This document shows positions 19,263 through 29,034 of a stretch of DNA of 31,157 bases, one piece after another (within the stretch, counting starts at the first letter, position 1; each line of letters opens with the position of its first letter). A model generated the notes under the pieces. It was not told the origin of the DNA, did not search any database, and worked only from the letters and a program-made list of their open reading frames with translations. The translations under genes and the position numbers were made by a program. Source of the stretch: Nemertoderma westbladi (Eukaryota > Xenacoelomorpha > Nemertodermatida > Nemertodermatidae); assembly GCA_032718475.1 (NCBI GenBank), contig JAUCBJ010004477.1, positions 1-31,157 of the forward strand, given 5' to 3'.

Positions 19263-20152
19263 AAGGTGTACTAAATAACAGGTCATGCAGCGAGCGGATT
19301 GCTGAAATTAGCGGAGGCCGATCGTTTCCCTATTTATGGCACTATTTTCATAATATTTCCTTAGAAACTTATTTTATGCTACTTTTGTTAGGTGGATATG
19401 ATGAATAGGGTTCATAGAAATGTAATAAAATGTCTTTCTGGAATTTTTATCTTGTAGTTGCCAAGGTAACCGGGTGCAAAGTTCTACCAATTCTATAAAA
19501 CACCATTTTTATTCGGTTTGTCAGTCTAAATAATAAGTTAAAATTGCCAACATTTTATTTTATAATTCGTCAATTGTGAATCATAGTTTTAAGAGTCAAT
19601 ATTTGCAAATAAACTAAACTGTCCAATCAGAGAGCAAGACCTGTTATAGCATGATTTTGACATTCCAGAATATTAAATTTCGGTTAGCAATTATTAGAAA
19701 TAAAGGACAATCACCAGGCGTGTTTGTTGAAAATTATTTAAGTAGTAAATAGTAGCCCAATTTCAATCTGGCGGTCATAATGGGAAATTATCGTAATTCC
19801 CGTCACCATGGAAACGGGATTGAAAAAAAATTAAAATGTAAAATAATTTGATAGACTTTTATTCCCTTTACTCCTATACCAAATCTCAAGAACAGAAACC
19901 CTTGTCGTTTTGAATTACAGGCGCTCGAAATTTGAACTTTGCACCCGGTTACCTTGGCAACTACAAGATAAAAATTCCAGAAAGACATTTTATTACATTT
20001 CTATGAACCCTAGTCATATCCACCTAACCAAAGATGCATAAGATGGGTTTCTAAGAAAATATTATGAAAATAGTGTCATAAATAGGGAAACGATCGGCCT
20101 CCGCTAATTTCAGCAATCAGCTCGCTGCATGACCTGTTATTTAGTACACCTT
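19263..20152. mobile_element. Complete Mutator-like (MULE) MITE, ~220-bp TIRs
   Basis: The left arm 19263-19484 (aaggtgtactaaataacag ... gggtgcaaagttc) is inverted as the right arm 19934-20152. A 9-bp direct repeat, gggtgcaag, flanks it at 19253-19261 and 20153-20161, with one unpaired base at 19262. Long inverted arms with a 9-bp target duplication are the hallmark of Mutator-like elements. The ~450-bp interior has no transposase frame, so the element is non-autonomous. A truncated relative is at 274-903. Confidence 0.8.
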
Positions 20153-20161
20153 GGGTGCAAG

Positions 20162-21565
20162 GGTGGAACATGCTAATTAATTATAAATCTGTTACCAGTC
20201 TGCGGTGTAGAGAATGATGAGATCAGGCATTTTGAAATGCCCGCCAACAAAACAGTCCAACCAATAGCAATAATCAAAACCAAACAAATAAAAATAATCT
20301 ATATCGCGCTCTAGATAATAATTATTTTAAGAGCGCACTAAATAATTAACTAGCCTATGCAGTGTACAATACTACAATCTTGAACTTTGGCAGCGCCGTG
20401 GGGATGTGGGGAGGGTGGGCGTGGTGGTCAGCCCATGACTTTCTTGAGACGCCCCATAAACTATTGGCCCGGGGGGGGGGGGGGGGGGGGGCACTAACCT
20501 CCCAAGACCGTAGAATAGTGCTAGGGAGTGGGAATGTTTGTTAATATGAGGCATGTTTTCCCTGATCGTAATGGTTGTTATCAGGTTAAATGTGTAACCT
20601 CTATCTCATATTGCTCTCGTCATTATTGGTTTATTTTGTATAAGTCAGTGGGATAGTTGGTCTGTTGCCTGTAGGGGTTGACAGTATTTGATATTGATGA
20701 CTTATATTCTGAAGGACTAATAATGCTGCCCGCCGTGTGGGGAATGGAGGGGAGGTTAATCCTAAGGTCGGTTATGAGTGTTTCATTAATGGTGTAGGAA
20801 TGGGAGCATTGCGTGGTGGTTGGAAGGTCTGTAATTCGAGAGTCACTGGTGTTTGTTTATAGTCCATTAGCTGGAGTCATAAATCAACAGTTGACATGTT
20901 TATTCGTTTTAAAAAATTTCCCATAGGTGTTGTTGGTTTGTTCTTTTCAAGTTGATGCTTGGTGAATATTCAATATAACAGGGTTTTAATTTTATCTCCA
21001 TCAATAAAATCGCGCTTTAACAATAAGATGATAGCAAGTGGGGTATCTTTGGGTTGTTGATATCATTATAAATGTAATGAAAAGGCAGTGGTGGTGTGAC
21101 ATTGATTTTAAGTAATCCAATTTTATTCTATTTTTCTGAAGTTGGGACGGTAGTTTGAGCGTTTTAGAGAAGAAAGTGGGAGATTTAGTTGGAAATTTGT
21201 TAGTTGGGTAGTGCGCTATGCTGTATCTTACCCATAGGTGCCCAGCCCAACACCTACAGGGGTATTTAAGGAATACCCTACCCTGGGTTAGATGTCTCTA
21301 GTGTTGCCACTAAAATTGCAGAACCCTATACCGCATGGAACTTAAAATCCCTGAAAGTAAAAAATTTGGTAAAATGGGATGAAAGGGCCTGAAAATATGT
21401 AAATTAATGCTTCTGAAATATTTCTGAAAAATATACATGAAAAGGAAGTAAATATCAGCCATATTAATTGCCAATTTGTTCGTTAGTTTATATAATGCAA
21501 GATGAATTACAATCCCAGTATTTGTCAGATTTGTACAGTACCATTTACCTTATTTTTTAACATGC
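20162..21565. other. Non-coding, G/T-skewed, with G21 tract
   Basis: G21 lies at 20471-20491. From ~20540 to ~21230 the plus strand is conspicuously poor in C and rich in G and T, but no reading frame is convincing on either strand. Confidence 0.5.
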
Positions 21566-21573
21566 AAGAGTAT

Positions 21574-22876
21574 GTGGGGCGAGCCACGAAGTTGGCGGAG
21601 CCTTAGCGAATTGACACTGTTAGGGGGTGGGTCAATTTATGCAAATAGTTGTCGTCGTCGTCGTCGTTGTCGTCGTCGTTGTCGTCGTCGTCGTCGTCGT
21701 TACGATTTTGACATGCTAATAACTTTGTCGGATTTAAAGCTGCCAAGTTGAAAATTTGTAGGTATCAATATGAGCAAAAGTTGAGATTTTTGAGAGACTT
21801 TCAGACACCATCAGTGCAATGGTCTCCCGCTAGAGGGCCACATGTCTAAACATTAAATGCCCTCCCATTTCTTTGCTTTTAATCCGTTTAAGCTGAAACT
21901 TGGCAGATATGTATTAGACCATTAGCTGTGACTTTCAAAGGAGGCGAATCCATCTGCAGTTCTCCAGTCTGCCGCTAGAGGGCCAAAGGTCTGAAAGTGA
22001 AATCGTTGTCGTCGTTACGATTTTGACATGCTAATAACTTTGTCGGATTTAAAGCTGCCAAGTTGAAAATTTGTAGGTATCAATATGAGCTAAAGTTGAG
22101 ATTTTTGAGAGACTTTCAGACACCATCAGTGCAATGGTCTCCCGCTAGAGGGCCACATGTCTAAACATTAAATGCCCTCCCATTTCTTTGCTTTTAATCC
22201 GTTTAAGCTGAAACTTGGCAGATATGTATTAGACTATTAGCTGTGACTTTCAAAGGAGGCGAATCCATCTGCAGTTCTCCAGTCTGCCGCTAGAGGGCCA
22301 AATGTCTGAAAGTGAAATCGTTGTCGTCGTTATGATATTGACATGCTTATAACTTTGTCGAATTTAAAGCTGCCAAGTTGAAAATTTGTTTTGTTGAAAA
22401 TCAGTTCAACAGTCACCCGCTATAGGACTACTTTATGCCTGAAAGTGAATAGATTCTCCCGTCTCATTGATTTTAATCAGTTTAAGCTGAATCTTGCCAT
22501 ATATTCTGGACCACATGCTGCGTCTTTGTGGGGGGGGGGGGGGGGGGGGGGGGGAGATTTAATCGGTCTGCCGCTATACGACGAAATTTCTGAAAGTGAG
22601 ATCCGTCTCTCATTTCGTTATCCGTTATTCAAGATGAAACTTGGCCGATGTACGTATGTACTATTCATCCATAGGCTGTGTCTTTGTGGGGCTGGAGACC
22701 CTAATCCATCTTCAGTTCTCACTATACCGCTAGAGTCAGAAATGTCTGAATAGAAATGAAAGAGGTAAAAAGTGATTAGGCGAAATCTGCTTAAAATTTG
22801 CTAATACAGTAATACTTTCGAATTAGTACTTAAATTAAATTTAAGTCACGTGCTGCGCGAAGGCCCCACTTCGTGT
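21574..22876 (+). mobile_element. Repeat element with (GTC)n tract and 315-bp tandem units
   Basis: It opens gtggggcgagccacgaagtt and ends gcgaaggccccacttcgtg; the same two end types bound the element at 26981-27472. The 8-bp word aagagtat occurs just outside both ends (21566-21573 and 22877-22884) and may be the target duplication. Inside are a GTC/GTT trinucleotide tract (~21648-21700) and nearly three tandem units of 315 bp. No transposase is visible. Confidence 0.75.
21701..22750 (+). repeat. 315-bp tandem units, 2 close copies plus a diverged third
   Basis: Unit 1 (21701-22015) and unit 2 (22016-22330) differ at only a few positions. Unit 3 (22331-~22750) is diverged and longer. Each unit contains two half-units with ccgctagagggc (21827, 21972, 22142, 22287). 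In unit 3 the sequence ctttgtgggg has a G25 run (22530-22554), while a sister half-unit at ~22682 has only four Gs. Confidence 0.9.
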
Positions 22877-22884
22877 AAGAGTAT

Positions 22885-23894
22885 ATGTATTGTATATAAG
22901 TATTGACACTCGGCGAAATGATCGGTGAGCATTGAAATTTATTTAGTAAAAGTTTTGTACACTGTACAGTATTCCATGAAGTGAGATTATGACCGATATT
23001 CTCAGTAAATCATGCATTCGTCTTGCAAGCTTACCGTTTTAGCTGCACACAAGCACTGTAGGGAGCTCTTTAATAATATTTATTAAGTAAATTTAGGTAA
23101 CCCCCCCCCCCCCCCCCGTCTTGCTTTAAAACTTATCAACCCTCCCGAATTCTCTATTGCAGGAATCAAGAAGTCTCACATTCCAGATCAACTTGCCAGA
23201 GCTTCAAAAAGAAGACCGTTTATCTGTCTATTTTTATTTTCCAGCCCTCCTTATACTATCTGTAGGAACTCAACCTTTACCCAAATATGATGAAAGTGCA
23301 CATTCTCAGGTCATTGCTACCGTAGAATTCAGGCACCGTGTAGTCTTATATGCTGCTTTAGGCATGTCTCTGATTACTGATTGGCAATAAATTTCAGTTT
23401 GAATTATATTGCCAGTGCAGAGACAAAATTGTGTTTGGGCTATTGGGCTAATGTAGAAATCGATTCTCAATTTAATTACATAAATGCAAACTTATACGCA
23501 TCTTGTTAAATAAATTGGTTTAGAAATCAAGTAATTAAGAAGTTAATCATTTTTGATAAGAGTTTTCAATTTAGTTTTAGTTTTAGATTTTTTTAGATAG
23601 ATATTATTACGAATTAAATATTACCATATTGTGAAATTCAAATTGGCTTTTATCAATAATTTTATATTTTTATCTTCCCCCGGTGAATAAATTATCATTA
23701 ATAATAATACCATACGTGTGCAGCAATCTCTAGAAAACCACAAGATAACATTACGATTTTGTATTGTAATAATGGTTTGGCTAATTCTTCAGTATTGGAA
23801 TGGTATTGATGTTGTATTATAATTATAGAAACTCTATGGAAATTCACATAACAGCACAAATGGCTATTTGGCAAAACTAACCTAATGCATTCTA
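22885..23894. other. Non-coding, C17 tract, no secure gene
   Basis: C17 lies at 23101-23117. A frame at 23157-23390 follows an acceptor-like ttctctattgcag, but three frames are open there and none is recognisable. The rest is A+T-rich. Confidence 0.4.
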
Positions 23895-23897
23895 TGT

Positions 23898-24150
23898 TGT
23901 GGGGCGAGCCATGTAGAGAGAGGATACTGCATTATACAGTTACATTATATTATACTCTTAGTTTCTGTTTGTTTGTCCACCTGTCTCTATTTCTTAAAAT
24001 AATAAGACAAACATTTCGAGAACTGCTGGCAGATTGATGAGCCTTTTACATATTCATACAACGAAATATAGCGAAGGTTTTCACTTTCAGATTCAGATAT
24101 TTCGCACTCTAGCGACAGACAGGAGAAATGCAAACGTATCACAATAAGCT
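23898..24150 (+). mobile_element. Degenerate relative of the 21574 element
   Basis: tgtggggcgagccatg at ~23898 matches the end of the 21574 element. The sequence cactttcagattcagatatttcgcactctagcgacagac near 24080-24120 resembles an inverted half-unit (reverse complement of gtctgccgctagaggg...gtctgaaagtg). It is heavily diverged and has no intact second end. Confidence 0.5.
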
Positions 24151-24355
24151 CGCTTATGGCTTGTCATATCGGCATACAGTATACTATATATAATACTATA
24201 TCTATATATAATATACTACACAGTGCGCACCTTGAATAACCATTGCAGTATTTCTATGCAACTCCGGTTCTTTACTTAAACTATGTACACTAGTTTAGAT
24301 TTCATTTTCCATTAGTTTAATATTTTTTTAATTTAATATTTGTGATTTGAACTAC

Positions 24356-24370
24356 ATGGTAACAAAGTAG
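24356..24370 (+). promoter_or_regulatory. Four-codon uORF abutting the PCED1 start
   Basis: ATG GTA ACA AAG TAG encodes MVTK and stops directly before the ATGATG of the main frame, in the same frame with no gap. If present in the mRNA it would force reinitiation or leaky scanning. If the AG at 24369-24370 is a splice acceptor (cis or trans-spliced leader), the uORF would be removed. Confidence 0.45.
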
Positions 24371-25693
24371 ATGATGACGTCATTTTCAGCTAAGTTTTCT
24401 TCAGAAGAACTAAAACTACTATTTCGCAACAAACACGTTGTTATTATAGGGGATTCCATTCTACGTACCGCGTACAAAGATATATTGTTAATGTTGTCGG
24501 AGGAGCGATTACTGACCACAGCGGAAGTGAAATTACGTGGCGATGCGAGTTTCCAAGGTGACCGCCTGGTGGAAGGAGGTACGATGCATAACGGAACAAC
24601 CTACAGAGAAGTTCGAGAATTCTCAACCGAGTTCTATCTCGTTAGATTTTTCTTTGTAACGCGTTGTTACAACGATTATATCCGCAAGGTCGTCCTCCAG
24701 TACCTCAAAGAGAACATCCAACCCGACATCGTAGTCATGGGGTCTACGTTGTGGGACCTCAACCGCTATGGCGCACCCAGACCATGTGTTGAGAACTTCG
24801 CAGAGAATTTGAGTAAACTGGTAGGCGTATTGCCTTCCGTTATTCCGCCGTCCACTATGTTTATTTGGTGGAACGCTTTACCAGTGTCTTTAGACGCCCG
24901 GGGTGGTTTCTTAATAGACGAAGACAGAACTTCCCTCGAGTTGCTAAACAACAACATCCTAGATGCCAACCACCTCGCACAAATCATCCAAAACCAGTCA
25001 CAAATCAAGAACAGAAACTATTTTGACGCATACCGTAGTATGTCTGGTCTTTCCATAGAGTACAAGGCTAAGGATGGCATTCATTGGCATCCGCTGGCTC
25101 AACGGTTTATGACAAACTTGCTGCTGACTCACATATGCGTTACTGCTGGACTGACGCTGCCCACTGCTATAGAGTTCCCTATACAAAGCTTTGGTCCACC
25201 ATCGAATGCCAAGAACAAAGGTAAACCGGCTAATATTGAAGCTGACCCAACTAATACTCGACCTAGTGAAGTTCTCATGGTTGTTGGTGATGAAAGTTTC
25301 GTTAATGTCCGTAGTAAATGCGGGATGGACATTATGGCCATAGCGAAACGATTTGGTTCAGCTGTCAAACGGAATATTAAGAAACGCAAACGAACCAGTA
25401 AGAGACTCTCTATCCCAAATCAACGTAAAACAACTTACAAACCACATGTTTCCGGCACTCCTGTTCTTTTATCGCACTCTAACATACCTAAACCTAACGC
25501 CACTATTCCAGTGCCTCATTCTCACTTCCATATACCTAGCCAAGTTGCGCAACCTAACTTTCAATCACGCACTCCCAACGCTAAGGCCGCAACGCTTAGC
25601 ATTACGCATCTACAACGAGAGAAACTTTCCGGTAACTTTTTTATAGTTACTTCCCCTTACTGCGTTGTTGGTACGCCCTTCGAAGACATATAA
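24371..25693 (+). CDS. PC-esterase domain protein, PCED1/FAM113-like, intronless
   Basis: This is a predicted SGNH/GDSL-fold esterase of the PC-esterase family; its natural substrate is unknown. The 440-residue frame shows block I VVIIGDSILRTAYKD, with the nucleophile Ser29 in GDS. EGGTMHNGTTYREVREF lies at ~68-84, MGSTLWDLNRYG at 123-134, and the catalytic Asp-His pair in DGIHWHPLAQR at 235-245. All are in the order and spacing of PCED1A/B. The ~165-residue C-terminal part is low-complexity: a basic cluster (KRNIKKRKRTSKR, ~333-345), then Pro/His/Asn-rich sequence. An in-frame TAG sits directly before the first ATG; the second ATG (24374) has the better -3 A. The domain is read without introns. 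At 126 there is Gly where, as I recall, vertebrate relatives have Asn. No canonical AATAAA is close downstream. Confidence 0.9.
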   Translation: MMTSFSAKFSSEELKLLFRNKHVVIIGDSILRTAYKDILLMLSEERLLTTAEVKLRGDASFQGDRLVEGGTMHNGTTYREVREFSTEFYLVRFFFVTRCYNDYIRKVVLQYLKENIQPDIVVMGSTLWDLNRYGAPRPCVENFAENLSKLVGVLPSVIPPSTMFIWWNALPVSLDARGGFLIDEDRTSLELLNNNILDANHLAQIIQNQSQIKNRNYFDAYRSMSGLSIEYKAKDGIHWHPLAQRFMTNLLLTHICVTAGLTLPTAIEFPIQSFGPPSNAKNKGKPANIEADPTNTRPSEVLMVVGDESFVNVRSKCGMDIMAIAKRFGSAVKRNIKKRKRTSKRLSIPNQRKTTYKPHVSGTPVLLSHSNIPKPNATIPVPHSHFHIPSQVAQPNFQSRTPNAKAATLSITHLQREKLSGNFFIVTSPYCVVGTPFEDI

Positions 25694-26974
25694 ATGTTGC
25701 TAGGAAACTGGATTATATTTATTATCTTCGAATACTGCAATATGGTTGATTCATTGCTTTCTAGAAACTTATTTATACTCTAAAATAATATTGACTGTAC
25801 AAATTGTTCTAGTATTCCATAGCTGATATGCATGCTGAAAGACGGTATAGTAGGTATGCAACAGAACTCTGGGCCAATTGTCTGGCTCCTGCTCTGGTTC
25901 CGGCTCTGGGAAAATTAATCCGGAGCCAATCCAGAGCTTATGTTTTTGAAGTTCGAATTAAAATAATAAGTTTTATTTGAAAAAGGCTCTTTTTCTCACT
26001 AATATTTTTAAAATTAAGTTAATTAATCTAACTTATTTTCACTAATTCCCAAAAATTAGTTTAAAAAAAGTATTTTTACCCTGATACCCTGGTGTTTTAT
26101 ATTCTCTGCATCTAACACTTGAGGAATTGGGAGATTTAGATTACGACACGCTATATGTTTGTCATTAATCACTTCTGTTTTTTTTTACTAATAACTACGT
26201 TAAGTTGTAATAAGCCAACCTCTAGAAGGCATCCATAATTTGGTGTTTTGAACCCTCACAGATAGAAGTACTTTTACCAACCGTATATTCAATGACTCCA
26301 TAGATTTTATATTATAAGACATCCATGATTCAACCATATAGACAATAGACAATAGGAGGACAATAGGCAGCCTTCGAAAACACGTTTTTTGTAGATAGAT
26401 AGATAGGTAGCGCCTGGAGCGCTTTTTATTGACAATTACTTACTACTGTATACAGTACACCGTAAACAGTATACAGTAATAATGACATGTAATGTAATGT
26501 ACATTAATGGAATGTCACTGTTTTTACCACAAAATATCCTAAATTTAGTTACAGAGTCGCTGCATGCTTTTTCGTGTAGCTTTAGCAAGGTATACATTTT
26601 ATCGTCGGCAGATCCAATAAAAATATCAATAAAGATCCTAAGTATATACTCAGAACAATGGTCTATTGTTAAGTCTCCCCACAATTATTCGTTTCCTGTC
26701 AATATTACACACATATTGACATTAATATTACAATAATATTACCTACACAATCGGTAAAAATATATAGTACAATCGGCCGCTGCATTGTAGTTGCATTAAT
26801 AATGATATGGTATGGTGGCTCATGAATAATAGTGCTGCCATAAATCCCTATCACCTATATGACTTTCAAGAGATTATCCACATCTTAGGTCAGTGTCCTT
26901 TCAGAGGGTATCAAGAATGTCATAAGCTGACCATCATTGTGCACTGGCTGGTCCTCGCAGCGAAAGCAATGTCC
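25694..26974. other. Non-coding, no gene seen
   Basis: A diverged hairpin of ctctgg/ccagag words lies at ~25866-25960. agacaat and tagata microrepeats occur near 26340-26410, followed by agcgcctggagcgct at ~26409, a small inverted repeat. Confidence 0.45.
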
Positions 26975-26980
26975 TACACG

Positions 26981-27472
26981 AAGTGGGGACTTCGCGCAGC
27001 ACGAAGTTGGCAGAGCCTTAGCGAATTGACACTGTTAGGGGGTAGGTCAATTTATGCAAATAGTCACGTTGGCCCTCTAGCGGCAGACTGGAGAACTGCA
27101 GATGGATTCGCCTCCTTTGAAAGTCACAGCTAATGGTCTAATACATATCTGCCAAGTTTCAGCTTAAACGGATTAAAAGCAAAGAAATGGGAGGGCATTT
27201 AATGTTTAGACATGTGGCCCTCTAGCGGGAGACCATTGCACTGATGGTGTCTGAAAGTCTCTCAAAAATCTCAACTTTTGCTCATATTGATACCTACAAA
27301 TTTTCAACTTGGCAGCTTTAAATCCGACAAAGTTATTAGCATGTCAAAATCGTAACGACGACGACGACGACAACGACGACGACAACGACGACGACAACTA
27401 TTTGCATAAATTGACCCACCCCCTAACAGTGTCAATTCGCTAAGGCTCCGCCAACTTCGTGGCTCGCCCCAC
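26981..27472 (-). mobile_element. Compact copy of the 21574-type element with ~85-bp inverted ends
   Basis: The left end cgaagtggggacttcgcgca ... gttagggggtaggtcaatttatgcaaatagt is mirrored at the right by actatttgcataaattgaccc ... gcctcgccccac-type sequence. The interior is one inverted 315-bp unit plus a (GAC)n tract (~27355-27397), the reverse complement of the larger element. Two ccgctagagggc motifs are present on the minus strand (27072-27083 and 27217-27228). No coding frame. Confidence 0.8.
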
Positions 27473-27712
27473 AAAGCAGAGACGGCTCTGTTAAAGTGTC
27501 AAACTTGGGGTGACTAATGAGTCCCATCCAATGCTGGATTGGGTCTGGTTGGAGGTAATTGCATTGTACAGTACTTAAGACAATCAACCCGGTGTATCAT
27601 TCTTATGTTATCCAGAGCGGATTAGATTGTATTCAAAAGTGTTTGGAACTCATACATGTATAGGACAAAGACATGCAGGACAAATAGAGTCACAGAAGTA
27701 ATGAAAACTAAT

Positions 27713-27815
27713 AAGTTGGTGCCAGTTTCCAAGAAGGGCAATCAATGGGTTCCGTTAAGGTAGTGGGACAATGGAGCTGATTTTGGCGCTTAGAAAATTA
27801 TTCAAGAGTTTACAG
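27713..27815 (+). pseudogene. LINE reverse transcriptase fragment, 5' part
   Basis: KLVPVSKKGNQ (from 27713) resembles the early RT motif 'ivPi.KKGd'. In another frame from 27771, MELILALRKLFKSLQ resembles the 'aLRqliek' helix that precedes RT motif A. Part of the domain between them is missing and the frame shifts. The fragment stops at the hAT-type insertion and resumes at 28850. Confidence 0.6.
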
Positions 27816-28841
27816 TAGAGTTGAAACAGAGACTTGTCACTGATCTCTGATCTCTGGATTCTCCGGGCTATTTGTTGGTTTCCGGATAGGTCTCTGGTTC
27901 CCGGGTATTGAAAACAGACATTTTACCCAGAGATCAGTGATTTGACAAATTAGAAATAGATATTTAAAAATAGATCCTGTACAACACAAAATGTGAAATG
28001 AAGATTATTTTTTACAATTTTTTTACAATTAATTATTTAATTTTTAACTATTTTACATACACTGCTTCAAGTGAATATATAATTGTGTTGAATCAACACA
28101 AACTCACTTTTACACCTATTTCTAATAAATGTTGGGCCTACCGATAATCTTATATTTAATTAATTTAAGGTGCGTTTAATTTTAAGTTAAATTAGCACCT
28201 AAAGGTCGTTCTTATTTAAGGATGAGGGTGCTTAATTTGAGCACTCATAATGTTTAAAAGTGAAAGAAAGGGCTGTTCTCCATTCAATTTGTTATAGGAT
28301 AGATACTATGACGACCAAATGGAGAGAGCGAGCATTACGAGGCTTGTAAATGGGGCGAGTAGAGCACTATACCTGTGCACTAAGTATTCGTAAATTATTA
28401 AGTTTATAGTATATTGAAATGTATATGATTTGAACAATTGTAAAATAAGTGCCTTTAATTAACAAAGTACCGGTACCTATGGCGCAAAACTAAATTATGT
28501 AACATATTATACTAACAATAACAAAATAAGAACGAATTAATAAACAAATAACCAAATTAATATTAATTAAGCCCCCAAAACTGTATGTGCGCTTATTTTC
28601 TTATAATAATGGGTAAGGATTGAAATGGGTTGGATTTACTTTACTGTAATTGAACCATAGAAAAATAGTTCTAAGGCCGTATGTACCTGTTTGTGCTATA
28701 GGGGAGTAATCAAATTGTAAGTAGAAAAATAAACAAAGTCTCTGATCTCTGGCTCTGGTCTCCGGTATTTTTCAAAATAATTATCTGGGTAGGGCTCTGG
28801 TTCACCGGGATTAAGAAAAACAGGTCTCTGTTTCAACTCTA
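27816..28841. mobile_element. hAT-type non-autonomous transposon
   Basis: The left end TAGAGTTGAAACAGAGACTT and right end (reverse complement TAGAGTTGAAACAGAGACCT) form TIRs of about 21 bp with one mismatch. A perfect 8-bp direct repeat, gtttacag, flanks the element at 27808-27815 and 28842-28849, the duplication length of hAT elements. Subterminal ctctgg/ccagag words repeat near both ends, as in Ac-like elements. The 1,026-bp body has no transposase frame. It interrupts the RT pseudogene. Confidence 0.9.
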
Positions 28842-28849
28842 GTTTACAG

Positions 28850-29031
28850 TATCAAATAAGAAAGGCTGTAGTCTTTGTTATATAATTGAGGCCTTCGATT
28901 CAGTCTCCCGACTACGTCTGTTCAACATGCTTGAGCATATGGGATTCCTGGTAAAATTATTGCAGCTATCAGATCACTTACTTGAGGATGGTTCGACGAC
29001 ATTTGTGATTACGCCTCTGCGCACAATACAA
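28850..29031 (+). pseudogene. LINE reverse transcriptase fragment, 3' part
   Basis: In the frame ending at TAA 29032 the sequence reads AFDSVSRLRLFNMLEHMGF (from ~28891) and then a DGSTTFVIT stretch. This is the stretch following RT motif A ('KAFDSV-R--L---L---G') and leading towards motif B. Just upstream, QYQIRKAVVFV continues the frame interrupted at 27815, with a one-base shift before EAFDSV. The expected catalytic Asp of 'FiDF' is not present. It is a dead LINE relic, possibly of a Jockey/CR1/I type; the clade cannot be decided from this length. Confidence 0.75.
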
Positions 29032-29034
29032 TAA

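Noticed and set aside
22391-22753. 120-residue plus-strand ORF with a poly-Gly run
   Set aside because: It lies entirely within the diverged third tandem unit and its G25 tract.
23157-23390. 77-residue ORF after a good splice-acceptor-like site
   Set aside because: Three frames are open, none resembles a known protein, and no partner exon was found.
24444-25646. Other frames overlapping the PCED1-like gene
   Set aside because: They are out-of-frame or antisense overlaps without domains.
26807-27133. 108-residue ORF
   Set aside because: Its second half runs through the terminal inverted repeat of the 26981 element.
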